Assembly: GCF_018691265.1 (NCBI RefSeq)
Contig: NW_024881272.1
Location: forward strand, 21,317,323 to 21,381,322
Reading direction: 5' to 3'
Length of the DNA: 64,000 nucleotides
From: Tyto alba
Lineage: Eukaryota > Chordata > Aves > Strigiformes > Tytonidae
Shown here: piece after piece, positions 50,511 through 64,000 of the stretch
Numbering within the stretch: the first letter of the stretch is position 1
Layout of the letters: each line of letters opens with the position of its first letter
The notes under the pieces: generated by a model
What the model saw: the letters and a program-made list of their open reading frames with translations, nothing else
Told to the model about the DNA's origin: nothing
Database searches by the model: none
Made by a program: the position numbers and the translations under genes

Positions 50511-50981
50511 TGTTGTGGTTTGAGCCTGGTCAGCAGCTAAACACCACACAGCCGCTCACCCACCCTCCCCCACTTGGGAATGGGGAGGGAATTGGAGGGG
50601 CAAAGGGAGACTCGTGGGTTGAGATAAAAACAGTTTAATAAGAGTAATAAAATAATACAGTGACAGTATAAACAGGTAATGTACAGTACAATTGCTCACC
50701 ACCCACTGACCAACACACTCCTGTTCCAGCTAGCAATCCTGAAACACAGAGACACCACAGCAACACTCCCAGAAGTGAAAGCACACCTTTCAGCCCACTC
50801 CTTCCTCTATATGGTGAGCATAATGTCAAATGACATGGAATATCAGTCAATCTGGGCCCAGCACTCCAGCTGCACTCACCCCCGCCCCCTGCGTGCCCCC
50901 AAACACAGGCAGGGCACGCAGAGCTGGAGAGTCCCTGAAATCTCTGTGTGCATCAGCACTCCTCCAGCCCGAACCAGGACA
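50511..50981 (-). mobile_element. Solo LTR, ERVL-like avian type (471 bp)
   Basis: The plus orientation starts TGTTGTGGTTTGAGCC and ends CGAACCAGGACA, with exact GTGGT duplications on both sides. It is colinear by eye with the LTR at 18084-18566 from end to end. The TATA region is CTCTATATGG on the plus strand (about 50801-50810), more decayed than in the other copy. ATTAAA in LTR sense (plus TTTAAT at about 50634-50639) may be its poly(A) signal. No internal region remains. Confidence 0.9.
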
Positions 50982-50986
50982 GTGGT
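50982..50986. repeat. Right target duplication of solo LTR (GTGGT)
   Basis: An exact partner of 50506-50510. Confidence 0.9.
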
Positions 50987-53900
50987 ACATCCTGGCACTT
51001 TCAGCTAATAGCTCTCAAATTAGTTATCAGTAAACAGGAACTTGGATGTTGGTCCACACTTGATTCCATAGAAGTAGGAAATTATTGAACATCAGTCTAT
51101 GGATGTCAGTGAGTGACTGGCTACATAAGAACATTGAAAGTAATTACACACAATTTATTCTGTAGAATTTTTGAATTAAGAGAGAGAAAATTAAAAATAA
51201 AAACAAAACAAAACAAAAGAAAGTTATTCCTTTTAAAAAGAAAAAAAAAGTTCTGAGTGGCTGCTTTGGTCTATGTTTGAAGCAAAGCCCCTGTAAAAGG
51301 GGAAAAAGAGATGATATCTGAAGGTGCATATATGGGCAACTGAGAAAAAAAGAATAAGCTGCTAACCACTGGACTAGAAAAACAACCTCTCACTAACTTC
51401 AGCCACCACTGATTCATTTCCCCAACCACACAGCCAAGTGAATGTGGATCTCTAAGCAAAGGAGTATATAGATAGAACCGATATCCCAGTCTTCATGTTC
51501 TTGAGGCTTCATAATCGAATGTGCTTGTCACTCTACTCAATTTATACTTTCAAAATATTCCTCAAATGTTTAAATTACTTAATTCCAAGAATGGGTTTCA
51601 CAAAAAAAGTAGGGAAAATTTTCAGTTTATGATTTCATAAAGTTCTGGGTGGAGATTTTTTTCCACCAGACAGTATCTAATTTTCAATGAGTAAACTCAG
51701 TATTTTCAAACATACGAGTTCAAGAGATTAAATTTGAAAATTATATGTTATATTCATCATACACTCTCCGTGATAGAAATGCTTGAAGTAATTTTAAGCT
51801 ATTCTTTTGTTCCCATGTCATCTAAGTTTATGAAATTAAATGCATATCACAATTCTGCTTAAAGAAAAAAATAAATTAGTCATTTTAAATACTTCCTTTA
51901 GATTTGGAATAATACTGTATTGAAAGCATAGAGTTTTAAAAATCATTATCTGAGGCAAAAGAAATAAGAAAAAAGAAGAATCACTGCTTAACATTGTATT
52001 TATCTGTCTTTAGGGAGATAAAAACCTCATGTAGAATGAATTGTCATGTCACAATCTACTTCAGACTGGCTGCTTCTGGTAGAGACAGTGTTTCTTAGTT
52101 CATTTTACTACAAATCATGAAACCTCATTCTCTACTTCCTAAGACTATCAAATTCATAGAAAACACTACTACTCATGTAAAATTATTCTATATTGTAATA
52201 AGAATGCATATATTTACTTAAAGTGCAGATATCTTCCTAGCAAAAATGGGGTTTGTGTCTTAGCGTGAACAGATTATATGTATGTAACCTAAGCGTCCTA
52301 CAAAAACAAGTCTTAAGACCTCGATGCTTGCTTTTCATTGCTTTTCTTCCCTCCCTTACCATTGCTGTGCACACTCCCCCCACCCCCATCCCCCCAACCC
52401 CCAGCTTTTTTCAGATCTTGTTTTCTTTTAACTTCTCTGGATTTCACTGAGAATAAATTTACTGGAACAAATGAGAGGAAACTGTGAATAACTCTGCCAA
52501 GCAGGAAAAAAAGAAGTTACAATCTGGCCACTTCAAGTTGCACTGGCATCTCCAGATATCTATTAGTTGAGGCTGTGGAAGTTTTAACGTGGTCTTCAAC
52601 AGCATCTCACTAGTCTGCCCTGTTAAAGGGGCTTAAAAGTATCAGTAGAAACTAGCTAGGAAAGTAGCGCTTTGGCCAAATTGTGTTCAATGGCTGTAAT
52701 GTAAGATGGTATATATTGAAAATAGGGAACAGAGTATCATAAAACTATTATGAGAACTGAACACTCAAAATAGCATATTATTAATTGAATTGGGAACCCT
52801 AAACAACCTCTTTCAAACTGTTAGAAAAATAAGTAAGCCGCTTATAAGTTTTCAAGCAAGTTCATTTAGCAGATTCTTAGTATATGCACTTGTTAACTTA
52901 ATTTCTCATTGATAAAATGTGCATAAACATCCTTCCAAATGATACTTTTAATTGTTTTTATTTGTTCAGAGTCTGCATGCTACAAAATCATGGCTTGTCT
53001 TAATGGCTCATGATGCACTGAGGATGTCTGAAAAGCAGAGATGCCTTGGCCCTTCCATGCATTGGCCAGGGCAAAATGCTGCAGAGCTAAGGATGATAGG
53101 CTCTGCAGCTGCTCCTCATTGTGCTGCACTGCCTCAGAAATGCAGAAATGCCAGCCTTTCTGTCATTCTCTCTCCCAATAAATCTAACCCAATCTGAAGA
53201 CTAAATTGGCCACTAAAACTAATATTACACTGAGACTTTCAAAGCAAAAAAAAAAAATTAAAAAAATTTTTAAAAAGACATTTTATGGAAAGAACCTTTA
53301 ATTCCTTAACCCAGTTCTGTTTACGCATTTCCCTACTGTCTTCTGTAATTTTTTAGCAATTTTCTTTCTTGTGGTATCATGACTTTGTGATTTTCTCATC
53401 AATTTCAGTGCACAGTTTAAAAATCCATGAAGCAAAATTAAAAACTTTACAGATTACTGAGGAAAAATACCAGTCTGCTGGAGTCCTCTGACATCAGAAC
53501 CAGATGGGACCTCCATATAATGATTTCAGCAGAGGACCAGGGAAGGCATGACATGGGTAGCATTAGTGGAACAGTCATTAAAGGGTTTGCTTCCATGTAA
53601 GTGACATGCCATAATTTTTAGATACCACCAAAATGTGTGTTTTTAATAGACCAAATGAAGTTTTTTATTCAGGAAAAAAATTGCTCATTTTAACAGTACT
53701 TTTTCATAGGATTCGTATGCTAACCTGACTGAATTTGTAGATTGCTGTACTCATACCAGTAATATTTATTAGTACTGCAAGCATTTATTTTGCAGCACAT
53801 TCCTATTATTTATGGCATGCTATTTCATAACATGAACTGTTTTGTAGAGAGTTATAAAAACTAAGACCTCCTCCAGAAAGGCTGGCCCTGAACAGCTGAA

Positions 53901-56900
53901 TATGCTTCTTCTAATACAGTTGGGGGGGAGCATTCCTAGTGCTTTTACACAGCAACTTAAATTAGTTTCCTGCAAATACAACGAAAACATTCCCATCCCA
54001 ATCTTTCATTTATAATACAGGAGAAAACTATAGGAAAGAGTAACAAAAACAAGGGTCTACATAGAAAATTGTGATTACTTATGAATATATTTTTCCTTAT
54101 AATGGCTGTATCTGAACAAAAAAGACCTGACTTAAACTGATAGAAATCTCTACTGCCTTATTACAGGGCCAGCTGGGAATATTTTGACAGAACATTTTAT
54201 CAGAGATTTTAAAATGCCAATACGTCCAAGCAAAATGTTTTACAGAAACTTGACAAATTCGACAATTTTATTTCAGGAAGAAAAAGACATTCTATTAAGG
54301 TCACAAAATTTTGTTTTGACAGTTTCAAACTGAAATGTTTGGCAAGTTTTTTTAATGATTTTTATTTTAAAATTTGCTTTGTATTGAAGCTCAGCCTTCA
54401 AATCAGAGTAAAAAGAGAACAAAAAATTGTTTCATAGAAAGTTGTGAAAGAATCATTATGCTCAGTATGGTACATGATGAAAAACACTAAACTTCCAGAT
54501 AGACATTTGCTTCTTGGGGAATTCCATATCAACTTCAAAGTACCTGGATTAATACAGCTGAAGATTTAATTCTCCTAAGGCTTCCTTTATACTAAAGAGA
54601 GAGGATTTCCTGTACCACTAGGGACCAATAAATAGGTAACAGCCAGAAAATATGCTAATTATGACTGCTACAAAAAGAGGGGTATGTGTGCACCCATGTG
54701 TGTGTAAATGTAACTCTACAGCAGATCAACATTTTCTATTGAACTCTAAAGGTAGAAACTGTCTTTGAACACTTTAGTGTAAGGAAAATTTGAAAGGGAG
54801 TGTAGTACTGACCCCCTTTTGGCTACAACTTAAACCTTATATTGGGAAGAAAGATCTGATTTCACTGGTTTGTTAAAGATTATTTTATATGAGGATGGAA
54901 GGTTATGCCAAAGTCTCAATTTTAATGGGTCATTAATATTGCCAATGCTGTCTCACTCAGAGAGCAAACTGATGGTAGTGCTCCATCCAGTGAGTGCACT
55001 GCACCTAATTCTGTCCCAGAAAGCTACAGCAAAAGGAGAAGTTATTTGGAAAGGTGTTATGCAATTTTCAGAGCTGTACTGGACACTAATGTTGCATATG
55101 TTTAAAATATTTACCTCTCTACTCTTCCTGTCCAAAAATCCTTCACAATTAATGTGTTGAGAGGGAAATGAGATGAATATTGCAACAAATGCAGGATGAA
55201 ACTGATAAAAGCAGAAAGCATGGTTTGTATTAAAGAATAAAACACTATAAATTCCATTCATGTGTGTTATCTGAAAAGGCAATTTTGCAAGCAGTAAAAA
55301 TCCAGCACCAAGTATTAAAACATGTCTCTGTGATATGATGCTCCCTCCCTTAGACAAGTCTGTTGATCCTTCCTTTCTACAGTTTCCCTTTTCCTTTGGA
55401 ACCATTGAGGGGATACGGGTAATTTTATGTTTGGTTGTTTTGTTTTTTTTTTTTGTTTGTTTCAGAATGAGTAGCTTTGTGCTTCCTTTATAGATTTCCA
55501 GACTACACTTTCTGGTCCCCTGTAACCTTTTACCTCAAGCCTCCCTTTCACTTTTTCACCTCAGCTTGCTGCTTTGCTTTGTGTTTTAGGCCTGCCTCTT
55601 TTCTTTCACTCCTCACAGATCTTCCTTCTTTTTTCCTGATGTCACCACCCCTCTGTCTCCTAATGCTTTCCCACCTCTTTTAATGCAAACATGCCTGGTT
55701 TTGACACACTTGCCATTGCTCCTATCCTCCACATTAGTGATATATGTGTAAAAGACTCTTCTTAATAAATACCACTCATAATAAAACTCAGTTATATAAA
55801 ACACTCCTTATCTGAAACCATTTTTCTGGCACAACAATGAAAAAATTGTTTCCTGAGTACATGGGGCAGGACTTGCGCTATTTTTTTTTTCATAGCTGGC
55901 ATTAAAAACAAAAAAGCTCTGATTTTGTTGTAAAGAAGGTTTTTCATAAAGAGACATTTTAAGCCTCCTAAAGTTTGTCAACTAAGTTCTTCAACAAATG
56001 TAATTCTCCTTTCAGTAATCTCCAAAACTGAAATGGGGAGCAATCAACAATTTGGCTTGGAGTTGCGCTATAGACTACTCTTTTTCCCTTTCCTCTTCTG
56101 AAAGGGCTGTTTCATCAATATAAACATTTAGGAAGTCCCTAGAAGATCTGTCTTGTAAATATGTGGACCTCAAAAGAAACTCAGTTTCATTCCTGTTACA
56201 GTTACAAATGTAGTAGGACTGAAGACTGAAAATCTGAAGGTTGATAAGAGTTAATATTTTAGTATCTAGATACTTTGGAGACCACCTGGGTACTGTCACA
56301 GAACATTCAACCAGCTTTGAAAAACAAATGATCTGAAGTTTCTCATTTTATGTAAAACTTGATTCTGTTTTGGCCTGCAATCCCATGGAATATTGCAGCT
56401 AGAACTGGCTAAATACTTTAGCCACCCAGGAAATAGGATCATTTTGGTGTTTCATGAAATCAGAATGCAGTAATAAATAAACATACTTCACTTATATATT
56501 CGTTCGAAAATCTAAGTTTGTATTGGGTTAAATCCTGATTTCCTAAATTTGAACTTTTTATTTTCTTGTATTGGAAAGGAACATAGTTTTTGTATTTTCC
56601 ACTTCTTCCTATCCTTTGTAAAAAACATTTCCTGAACACATGCTAATGAAATCATGGTATTGCCACTACAGTAATATATACCAGTTCTCCCAGGAATGCC
56701 TACTGTGGATGTCTATATATTTATTAGAAAACATATGCGTACATGTATGTATGTATATAGCTATATGTTATATAAAATTATAGCCATTTGAGACTTACTC
56801 CATACTTCAGATTACGAAAGTTAAGGCCACTGTTTTAAAATAAAAGATAATTGGATGGTCTGTGTTAGCTTGTAAGAAAAAAAGAGGCTAACATATCTGT

Positions 56901-59900
56901 TCCGAATAACAAGTTCCATGATTAATCTATAGATATATGCTATGTTTGGAGGCAGCCATTAACATATCTTACCGTAAAAATATGTGCTGTTCCACAAAAG
57001 TGCTGGTCTTCACACATTTCTAAAATGATCAGGATTGCAATGAATTGTCCTTTAACTATGGTATTTAGAGAACTGAGGATTCCGCAGCAAATTAATAGAC
57101 TGTTTTCCCTATTCAAGTATCTGTAGTGAAGTCATTATCTAAAGGCTCAAAGTTCCATTGTGTTTAAAATTAAGCAAACTGCAGCTGCTTTGGGAATGAA
57201 ATTTCAGTAACTATTTTGAAGCATGTAGCATAATAGTTTAGGACAGTAGATGTGAATGACTGTCTGTATTTTGAACCACAGATTTAAGCTTCAGCACAAT
57301 GCAATAACTACTTTCACTATACCCAGGACATTAGGTCTAAAATATTAGAACTTCTTCTTATTTAGTAACTTTAAGTAATTATTTACTTGTTATACATCTT
57401 ATCTAAAACACCAGAAGATATCAGAATGGTGTTAATGTCCTCTAAGTGTTACTGTATTTACACGTTTATGGAACCAAACAGTAAGTAGCACTGTGTATTG
57501 GATTACCTATATTGTCATTCACTACCCTTGTAGATCCTGTATGAAAACTTCAATAACTTAACTTCTGACCTTATGACAGGATCACAGCATGAAAATCTGT
57601 AGCTGTAAGTGACTGTCTGAATAAATATTCATGCTTTATTTACAACATAGTTTAAAAACCAGCACTATTTTCCTTTAAAGACAATTATTGGAGGACAGTA
57701 GTCATTAGAAACACTATTTTACAGAATGGCAGAAAGTCACAACTAATGTTCCAATCTTCTATGGATTTTAGAATTTAGGGCGTTTGTGGCCATCTCAATA
57801 AACAATCTAAATTAATGAAACTAGGTACACCACTGAAATAAAAGTTTACTTGAAAAAGTGTGTTTGAATTAATTTTATCAATAGCTGTAGTTACTACTGA
57901 AATGCATGTCAATTCCTGATTAGGAATATCTTTTGGAGTACATGGCATGTTACTCAACATAATATAGAGCTGAAACCTTTTGGGATTTATACTATGAGCT
58001 TCAGACTATTGAACTATCATTTCATGATGTTAAAAAAATAGTTAATCTGATTTTTAATCTCAAATGAACATCAGTTATCATAAATTTTCTGCAGATAGCT
58101 GTTAAAAAAGTAGTTCATAGTTACACCTGCATTCGAGACAGAATAATTTTACTCTATTCTTTGTCCCTATACTTGGGTCTGATGATGACCTCAGCATCCT
58201 TATGGAGGTAGTCATTCAAAACTGTGGTGCTAGACTCAGTGCCTATAAATAGCTAACTCTGTCTTCCCAAGGGAGGAAAACTCTGAAGTAATTTGAGAAT
58301 CCAACCATTTTCCGGCACAATCACAATTATGAAAGAAAAAGTAGCTGGGGGAAAGGAAACTGATTAATATACTAGTTCATGAAGTAAAATCATAATTGCT
58401 AGATAAGAAATAGACAGGTTTTCATTGTTCTGTTTTATCTACTAATTTATGATTACTTCACACAATATTAGAGAGAATAGCAAATTTAATTGAGAAACAG
58501 TGCCTAATGGGTGACACAAAGAAATGTGAGTTATGATATCTAGGAACTCTCCTTGGTTCTGTCATCTTGTTACTGTGTAACCTTCAGCAAATCATTCAGT
58601 CTGTGCTGCCCTACAGAGTTGATGGTATCCATCAGACTGTCATGAAAGTCACTCCATATGGGCAAACACTTGTTTTTTTATATAATAATAATGCATTTTT
58701 TTTTTCTGTTACATCCCTCTGACATTAATGAAACTGACTTCTTTTTTTTTCACGTGATAATGTAAACAAACTCTAAATGGTGCTGTTAATTAGATATATC
58801 AATTTATTTAGAGGAAAAATAAGTGAAGTAATAATCATGTTCTGAGATAAGTAACTCCCCCAAAAGGGGTTATTAAGCTAGGTTATGGCTCATACTATGT
58901 TAACAGAAAACTCTATTCAGGTTATTAATGCACTGAAATAATAGATGATGGGATATTTGTGAGAAATAGTTGTGTTAAATTATTGTGTAAGGAGGTTATA
59001 ACTGGAAGAAATGTTTGGATAAAACAGGCTGAGATGGCTCTATTTGCTTTGATTAGAATATAAAGGAGGGTGATTAGTGAATCATATTGCATGGCTGTAC
59101 AGAGTGCTTGAATGTTTTGAAACTACCATACAGCTTTGTCTGTAACTGGGTAGATCTACTTATCATTTGGCTGCACCTAAGTCCCTTTAGTGCAATGAAA
59201 TGATGTAATTCTTCAGATCTAGACCTGGAGACTTTTTTGGTATTGAAATAAACAGTGTTTTGTGGACATACTTACACAAATGTTGAGAAAATGAGTCTGT
59301 TATAGCTTTATGTACATGTTTTTATGAAGCAGGCTGCACTTTCCCCCTGATCACTGTGGGGTTTTTTGGGACTCCAACATTGTGGTTCAACACTGCATCA
59401 TGAGGAGGAGGGCAGGAACAGTCAGAGCACCCTGGCTCTGTAGGCAGAGCAGGGGGCTCTGACACATTTTAGTGAAACTCTGATACTGCTCAAGCTTACC
59501 TATTAGGGTCACAGGGACCAACCCCTGAAGCTTTGCCTATCAACAGACTGCAAGTCCATGCCAGGCAAACCTGATCTATGTCTGAATGGGATCTTTACAC
59601 CATATTGTAGGTTTAAAACAGGATGCGAAGAAAACCACTCTGTTTTCTGTGCTGTTCCTTCAGTTCCTGGTGGTCTGACAAATCCCCTAAATTTTCTGGA
59701 AAGTTGCTTACTTCCAAAGTTTTTAACAAACTTCTCATTTACTTTCAAGTTTCCTTAGATATTCTTTTCCCTTTTAGATGTTTTAACATATATCTTCTAT
59801 TTTAAAAGTCATTTTTTTCTTGTGCTGATTTTCAATGGCTAAAATTTCCATATTTTCTCTTTCTACTGGAAATTAATTAACATCTTTTAAAATGACGTCT

Positions 59901-62900
59901 TCCTGTCCTGTGTGTGTTGCTTATTGATCCTGTTTCTTTTCCTCTGCATGTGTGAGATCTCACTCTTTGACAGTCTCAATCTTTCAAAAGACCCATTCTT
60001 TCAAAATCACCCACTGTAATCTTAATCACAGTCAGACAGTCTCAGAAGAAAGCCCTAAAGAGACTAGTGCACTTGACCAGAGCCCAGAAGCAGTAGATAT
60101 CTTACAGTTTATTATCTCTCTTGTCAATAGACAAACAATGTTTAGGCTTTGGAATGAGAACCAGGTTGTGAAACATGATGATAATGTTTCCTAGGGTATG
60201 AAAAACTCACATTTTCCTTGCCATGAGCTAGCAGGCATCAGGGTGAACTTTGTTTTCTTATATTTTTCACTGATGACCCAAGTAAGGAAAAACCTAAGAA
60301 CAAAACAAAAGCAACAACATCCTTTGTCTTGTTCTTTCATATTAAGCCCAAAAATTTAAATAATTGGGAGCTGGGGAGCTGAAACATAAATTGAGATAAA
60401 GGCAAATTCAGATATGTTCCAAGTTTGTGTTCTCTTGTCTTTCCTCTTTTCATTACACAGCTTTCTAGTTCCCTTTGCAGTAAGTCTTGTTGTTATACAT
60501 TTAAAGTGACTCTAAACAGAACATATTCAACTTACTGCATAAAATTTTACAACTTACACATTCCCATTTATAACTAAAATTGATCCTTCAGGTTGGTTGT
60601 ATGGAACCTCCTGACACTTTTTACAGGGAATATCTACTTTGACATTAAGAATATGACCTGTGATAGAGTCAAAGATAAATAAATGGAAAACAGGACAGTG
60701 TGTCCTATGTACTCTCTTAATGATCTTAAACAAAGCATTAAGAGATTCCATGTGAAGAAGAGGAAAGGGAAGAGCACGTTTAGAAGAAAAGAATGTCTTC
60801 TGTGATAAATTATACCTATTTTTTGCAAGGCATTCTATGTCCTCTAGCCAAGAAGGTCATTCCCCCCAAAAAACAATGCCAAAACAGCCATATTCCAGAG
60901 ATTCAAAACATGCTAAAAATTACTTGCAAAGACAGAGATTCTTAAATTACTGTGCTTTATGTTCCACTTTTAGTAACAGAAGAAGCTAGGTTTCTTGTAT
61001 TGGTTATTGGTGATGTACTTCTACACTGTACTGTTCTCATATTATACCAGATAACTAGGATTTTCATTGAGTAGTCCATCAGAAATTCTACTGGCATTGT
61101 AGCCTGGAGTCTGAAAAAAAAGTAGCTCTTTTGAAGATTGAGTAAGAATTTCATACTAAATGACATATAATATCTTTATAGTCCTTATTTTATCATATAA
61201 TGATATTCCATCCAACATCAGTCTAGAGTTACCTATAATGTATTTCAAAGAATGAAACTGAAATGATATTGCAGTGGGGAACTATAATTTTTTTTCATAG
61301 ACAGGACGTTCATGTCTGGTCTGTAGTAACGGCCTACTGGTAATTTTTATAGACTGGGTTAAAAATAGAGGATGGATTGCATATAAAAACACAAAAAATT
61401 GAGCTAAAGTCTAACAAGTCATTATTCATAACATGTACTTGTCTTCTCAGATAGATCAGAACACATGGTGGCCTTTGGAAGCCTGTGCTGATTCTACTTA
61501 TTTCTAGCCCTTTCTTCCAGCCATCTAGAAGGACAATTTATGAGCAGATATTGACAGATTCTTGCAAATTAGATAGGCTGCGTATATCTTGGTAGAATAA
61601 AATATGATTTTTTTTTCTTCTTCTGAATTTGTACTGAAAAATCGAACGTACGTGCTTGAACTTTATACTTTTTGATTGACTTAATTAGGTGAACTCTCAG
61701 TAAGATTAACCACATGTGTAAGATTCTGCAGGATTGGATTTGTTTACAGTGTGTTTGCATATCACATTTTGAATCTCATTCTAATATAACTTTCACAAAT
61801 AAAATGCTACTATGTGTAGCAGTGTATTTGTAAAATTCCAATCTAATGGGTAATTCCTGAAAATCTGGTCCTTCTGTATCACATTTTGTTATGTCTCCGT
61901 TATGGGTTAAACCACTTAGGAATTTACCACTGCAGTGGGAACACCTGCTAGCAAAACAGTTTAACTGCAAGCTTTTCTATTGCTCAGTTCAGCTAACAAG
62001 CTACTTTTAAATGGCCTTCAGACAGCAATGTAACACTAGTGGGTTTTTTACTCTTGGGACATATAGTGGAGAGCCATTCATCACTTATTAGGATTTCACC
62101 CTGTTGATGCCTGCTGTGAAAGCTAGTGGAACTTAAAGCAATATATTTTATGGTTTCTTTCTTTAAAAAAAATTCTAATACAATTATCAGAGACATACAT
62201 CCACAGAGAAATAAGTAATGACCTGCCATGACATAAATCTCAATTTTAATTCCCAGATTTGTTTTCAGTTTAATATCTTGTATATTTTTACAGTACAGAT
62301 CAGTATATTGCAGTTAGCCAATCTTATTTATAACATACATAACTGCAAAGAATAAAATCCTTAATTTTCACTGCCATTTTTAAATCTATTTGTTCACCAT
62401 AAAACTTCTCTTAAACGATTTTCTAATTTTTTATTGCACTGAATACACAAGCAAAAGATACAAATGTTGAAGCCAGTAATAAACCATTAATTTACAAAGA
62501 AATTCTGAAATGTAAACTGCATTTCTAAATTTTAATGTCTCTAAAATAACTCCACTTAGACATGTGTAAGTGTGATTCATGCTTCAAGACTGCTCACCTC
62601 ACACAGAGTGATGTACTGTCACTATTTCATTCATTCTAAACACAGTATCCATAAGAGTTTAGAAAGTAGACATCACCATAAATCAATGTTATGGGAATAC
62701 ATTTTCAAACAAAACATTTTACAGACATAGGCAACCCACATTCCATACTGATCATGAAACACTTACGTGAAGGTCAGCTAAAGTCAGCAACAACTTATGG
62801 ATTCATTTTTGGAGGAATAAAAAATGCCCATGTATTTTTTCTGAGTATATTAAAAGTAGCTTAAATCTGTGCAAGATTTCTGTGTAGAATTTCTAAGAAC

Positions 62901-63169
62901 TTTGGAAGGGCTATAAAAGAAACAACATTAAGGAGACATGTAAGCACTTGAGATTGTCTTTTCTGATGAAGTTCAGAATGGACTCAGACACTATGCTGGC
63001 TCATAACACCACTTTGCAAAGTACGTAGAAATATTAATGGAACTAAAATTTACTCCCATGTGAACTTTAATTCATTGAAAGGCACTTATAAAATATATTT
63101 CTTAGAAACATCAAGAAAATCCAATTAACTTAAACATGTGGTACCCTATCACATCAGTGACTCCTTTGT
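50987..63169. other. AT-rich host DNA, no recognised gene
   Basis: No gene is recognised. It holds the G-quadruplex-capable run at 52376-52402, an 8-bp inverted repeat pair (53483-53490 and 53530-53537), and a 150-codon minus-strand frame (54953-55405) without family signals. A more GC-rich patch lies at 59340-59660, with short frames on both strands. Confidence 0.55.
52376..52402 (-). repeat. G-quadruplex motif on the minus strand
   Basis: The plus strand has C6, A, C5, AT, C6, AA, C5, giving four minus-strand G runs of at least five with loops of 1-2 bases. This easily satisfies the usual G3+N1-7 pattern. Confidence 0.85.
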
Positions 63170-63170
63170 A

Positions 63171-63290
63171 TATAAAAGGCAGGGCTGTGTTGTTAGACTT
63201 GGGAGCTCTCCCCTGCTTCTGCAATATAGTGTGCTCTGGTTGTGTCTGCCTTTGTGTTAAATTGCGAGGTACCCCTGCTGCTCAGGTTGC
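63171..63290 (+). mobile_element. Possible decayed LTR core (promoter plus poly(A) layout)
   Basis: TATATAAAAGGC (about 63170-63180) is followed by GGGAGCTCTC (63201-63210), then CTGCAATATA (63220-63227, one change from AATAAA), then a GT-rich stretch GTGTGCTCTGGTTGTGTCTG. TATA, then a poly(A) signal about 55 bases later, then a GT-rich downstream element is the layout of U3/R/U5 in many LTRs. No boundaries or target duplication could be set. A host gene promoter is the main alternative. Confidence 0.35.
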
Positions 63291-64000
63291 ATAGGAAGGT
63301 CTGCAGATCACAAAGATAATCGGCCTCTGGGGACTGGATTGTGCTGCACAGCATGCCAACCTGCATTCTGTCCTGCCAATGGTCCCCTGCTCTTTTTCAG
63401 TCTTTCTTTTATTTTCTAGTAAAGGTACCTGGGGAGGTGGGGATGGATCTGTCTCTCTTGATACTGGGCTAGATCAAAAGTAGGCTTTTGTCTCCTTGCC
63501 TGCTTTTTTCTCAAGTTTGATGGGGAGTAATGAAGAGATGAACAAGCTGATGTGAATAGCTATTTCAGACAAGTTAGTCACCCCAGAATAGTCCCTATTA
63601 TTACTTAGCAGAACCTTTCTGGTTGTACTAACGTCTGACAGCTCCTGTCTTTGTATACATTGAGTAATCAGTTGGAACATCTGCTCTGTGTGGCCTAATG
63701 TAGAAATTTTCTGGACCAAAATCCAATTGTTTTTCCAGTTTCAATGGTGCTTTGGCCTGATGTTTCTCACTGGGGTACTCTGAAGATTGCTTTGAAGTTG
63801 CTAAAATAAAGACAATAAGGTAATTATTTAAAAAAGCTTCTTAATGTACTCAGATACACCTAAGGAAATCCTAGAGAAGTAAGTGTGCATGTTTCTATAG
63901 TTGTAATTAAAAGACCTACTTTTATGGCTAGTGAATATGGTGATCCTGTCATTACTTACTGCAAGAAGGTTACACAATGAACAGAGCTGATAAGACTTTG
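63291..64000. other. Host DNA to window end, no recognised gene
   Basis: Open frames here are short and on both strands. If 63171-63290 is LTR, part of this stretch could be its U5 or an interior remnant, but no primer-binding site is visible. Confidence 0.45.

Noticed and set aside
54953..55405. 150-codon minus-strand frame
   Set aside because: About one frame of this size is expected by chance in 64 kb of AT-rich DNA read in six frames. No motif, repeat or splice context supports it.
63474..63719. 81-codon minus-strand frame as an ERV interior remnant
   Set aside because: No conserved retroviral motif, and it is opposite in strand to the LTR-like core beside it.
1..64000. CRISPR arrays, bacterial operons, ribosome binding sites
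   Set aside because: Nothing of this kind is present. The repeats are eukaryotic transposable elements and simple sequence.

Overview
The window reads as bird nuclear DNA. It is AT-rich, gene-poor sequence carrying CR1-type LINE fragments with avian-style 3' ends, and several LTRs of types I know from avian ERVL-like and ERVK-like elements (solo LTRs beginning or ending with TGTCCTGG / CCAGGACA and CACGACA, with 5-bp target duplications). I could recognise no host protein-coding gene, tRNA, rRNA or snRNA. Most open frames are short and look like chance frames, and several use TTG or GTG starts, so they are not listed as genes. The window is probably a gene desert or part of a large intron.

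Region by region: 1-5668 is AT-rich host sequence with one weak exon-like stretch. 5675-10154 is a complete LTR-to-LTR, minus-strand endogenous retrovirus of class II (ERVK/betaretrovirus-like) with a 6-bp target duplication. 10161-18078 is host sequence with a short CR1 remnant. 18084-18566 is a solo LTR. 18572-22056 is host sequence. 22062-23761 is a solo LTR split by a second, different LTR (22186-23257). 23767-50505 is host sequence with a CR1 tail at about 26715-26905, homopolymer tracts and small inverted repeats. 50511-50981 is another solo LTR of the same type as the one at 18084. 50987-64000 is host sequence with a G-quadruplex-like run and, near 63170, an LTR-like core promoter plus poly(A) arrangement.

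The biologically richest object is the 4.48-kb ERV. Its two 535-bp LTRs differ at only one base that I can see (a CpG transition), so it inserted recently. Yet it has no pol and only remnants of gag and of the env transmembrane subunit, so it must have moved using another element's enzymes. It keeps every cis signal: a tRNA-Lys3 primer-binding site, a polypurine tract, TATA and AATAAA boxes. It has also acquired unusual structure: a GC/CpG-rich leader of about 1.1 kb with degenerate repeats of about 24 bp, an array of 42-bp repeats with hairpin potential just before gag, an internally duplicated matrix-like segment in gag, a second exact copy of the 18-nt polypurine tract inside the env tail, and a duplicated 54-bp segment in the 3' untranslated region. 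This is the best candidate here for a poorly described non-autonomous retroviral lineage. All family assignments come from reading the sequence and were not confirmed by a database search.
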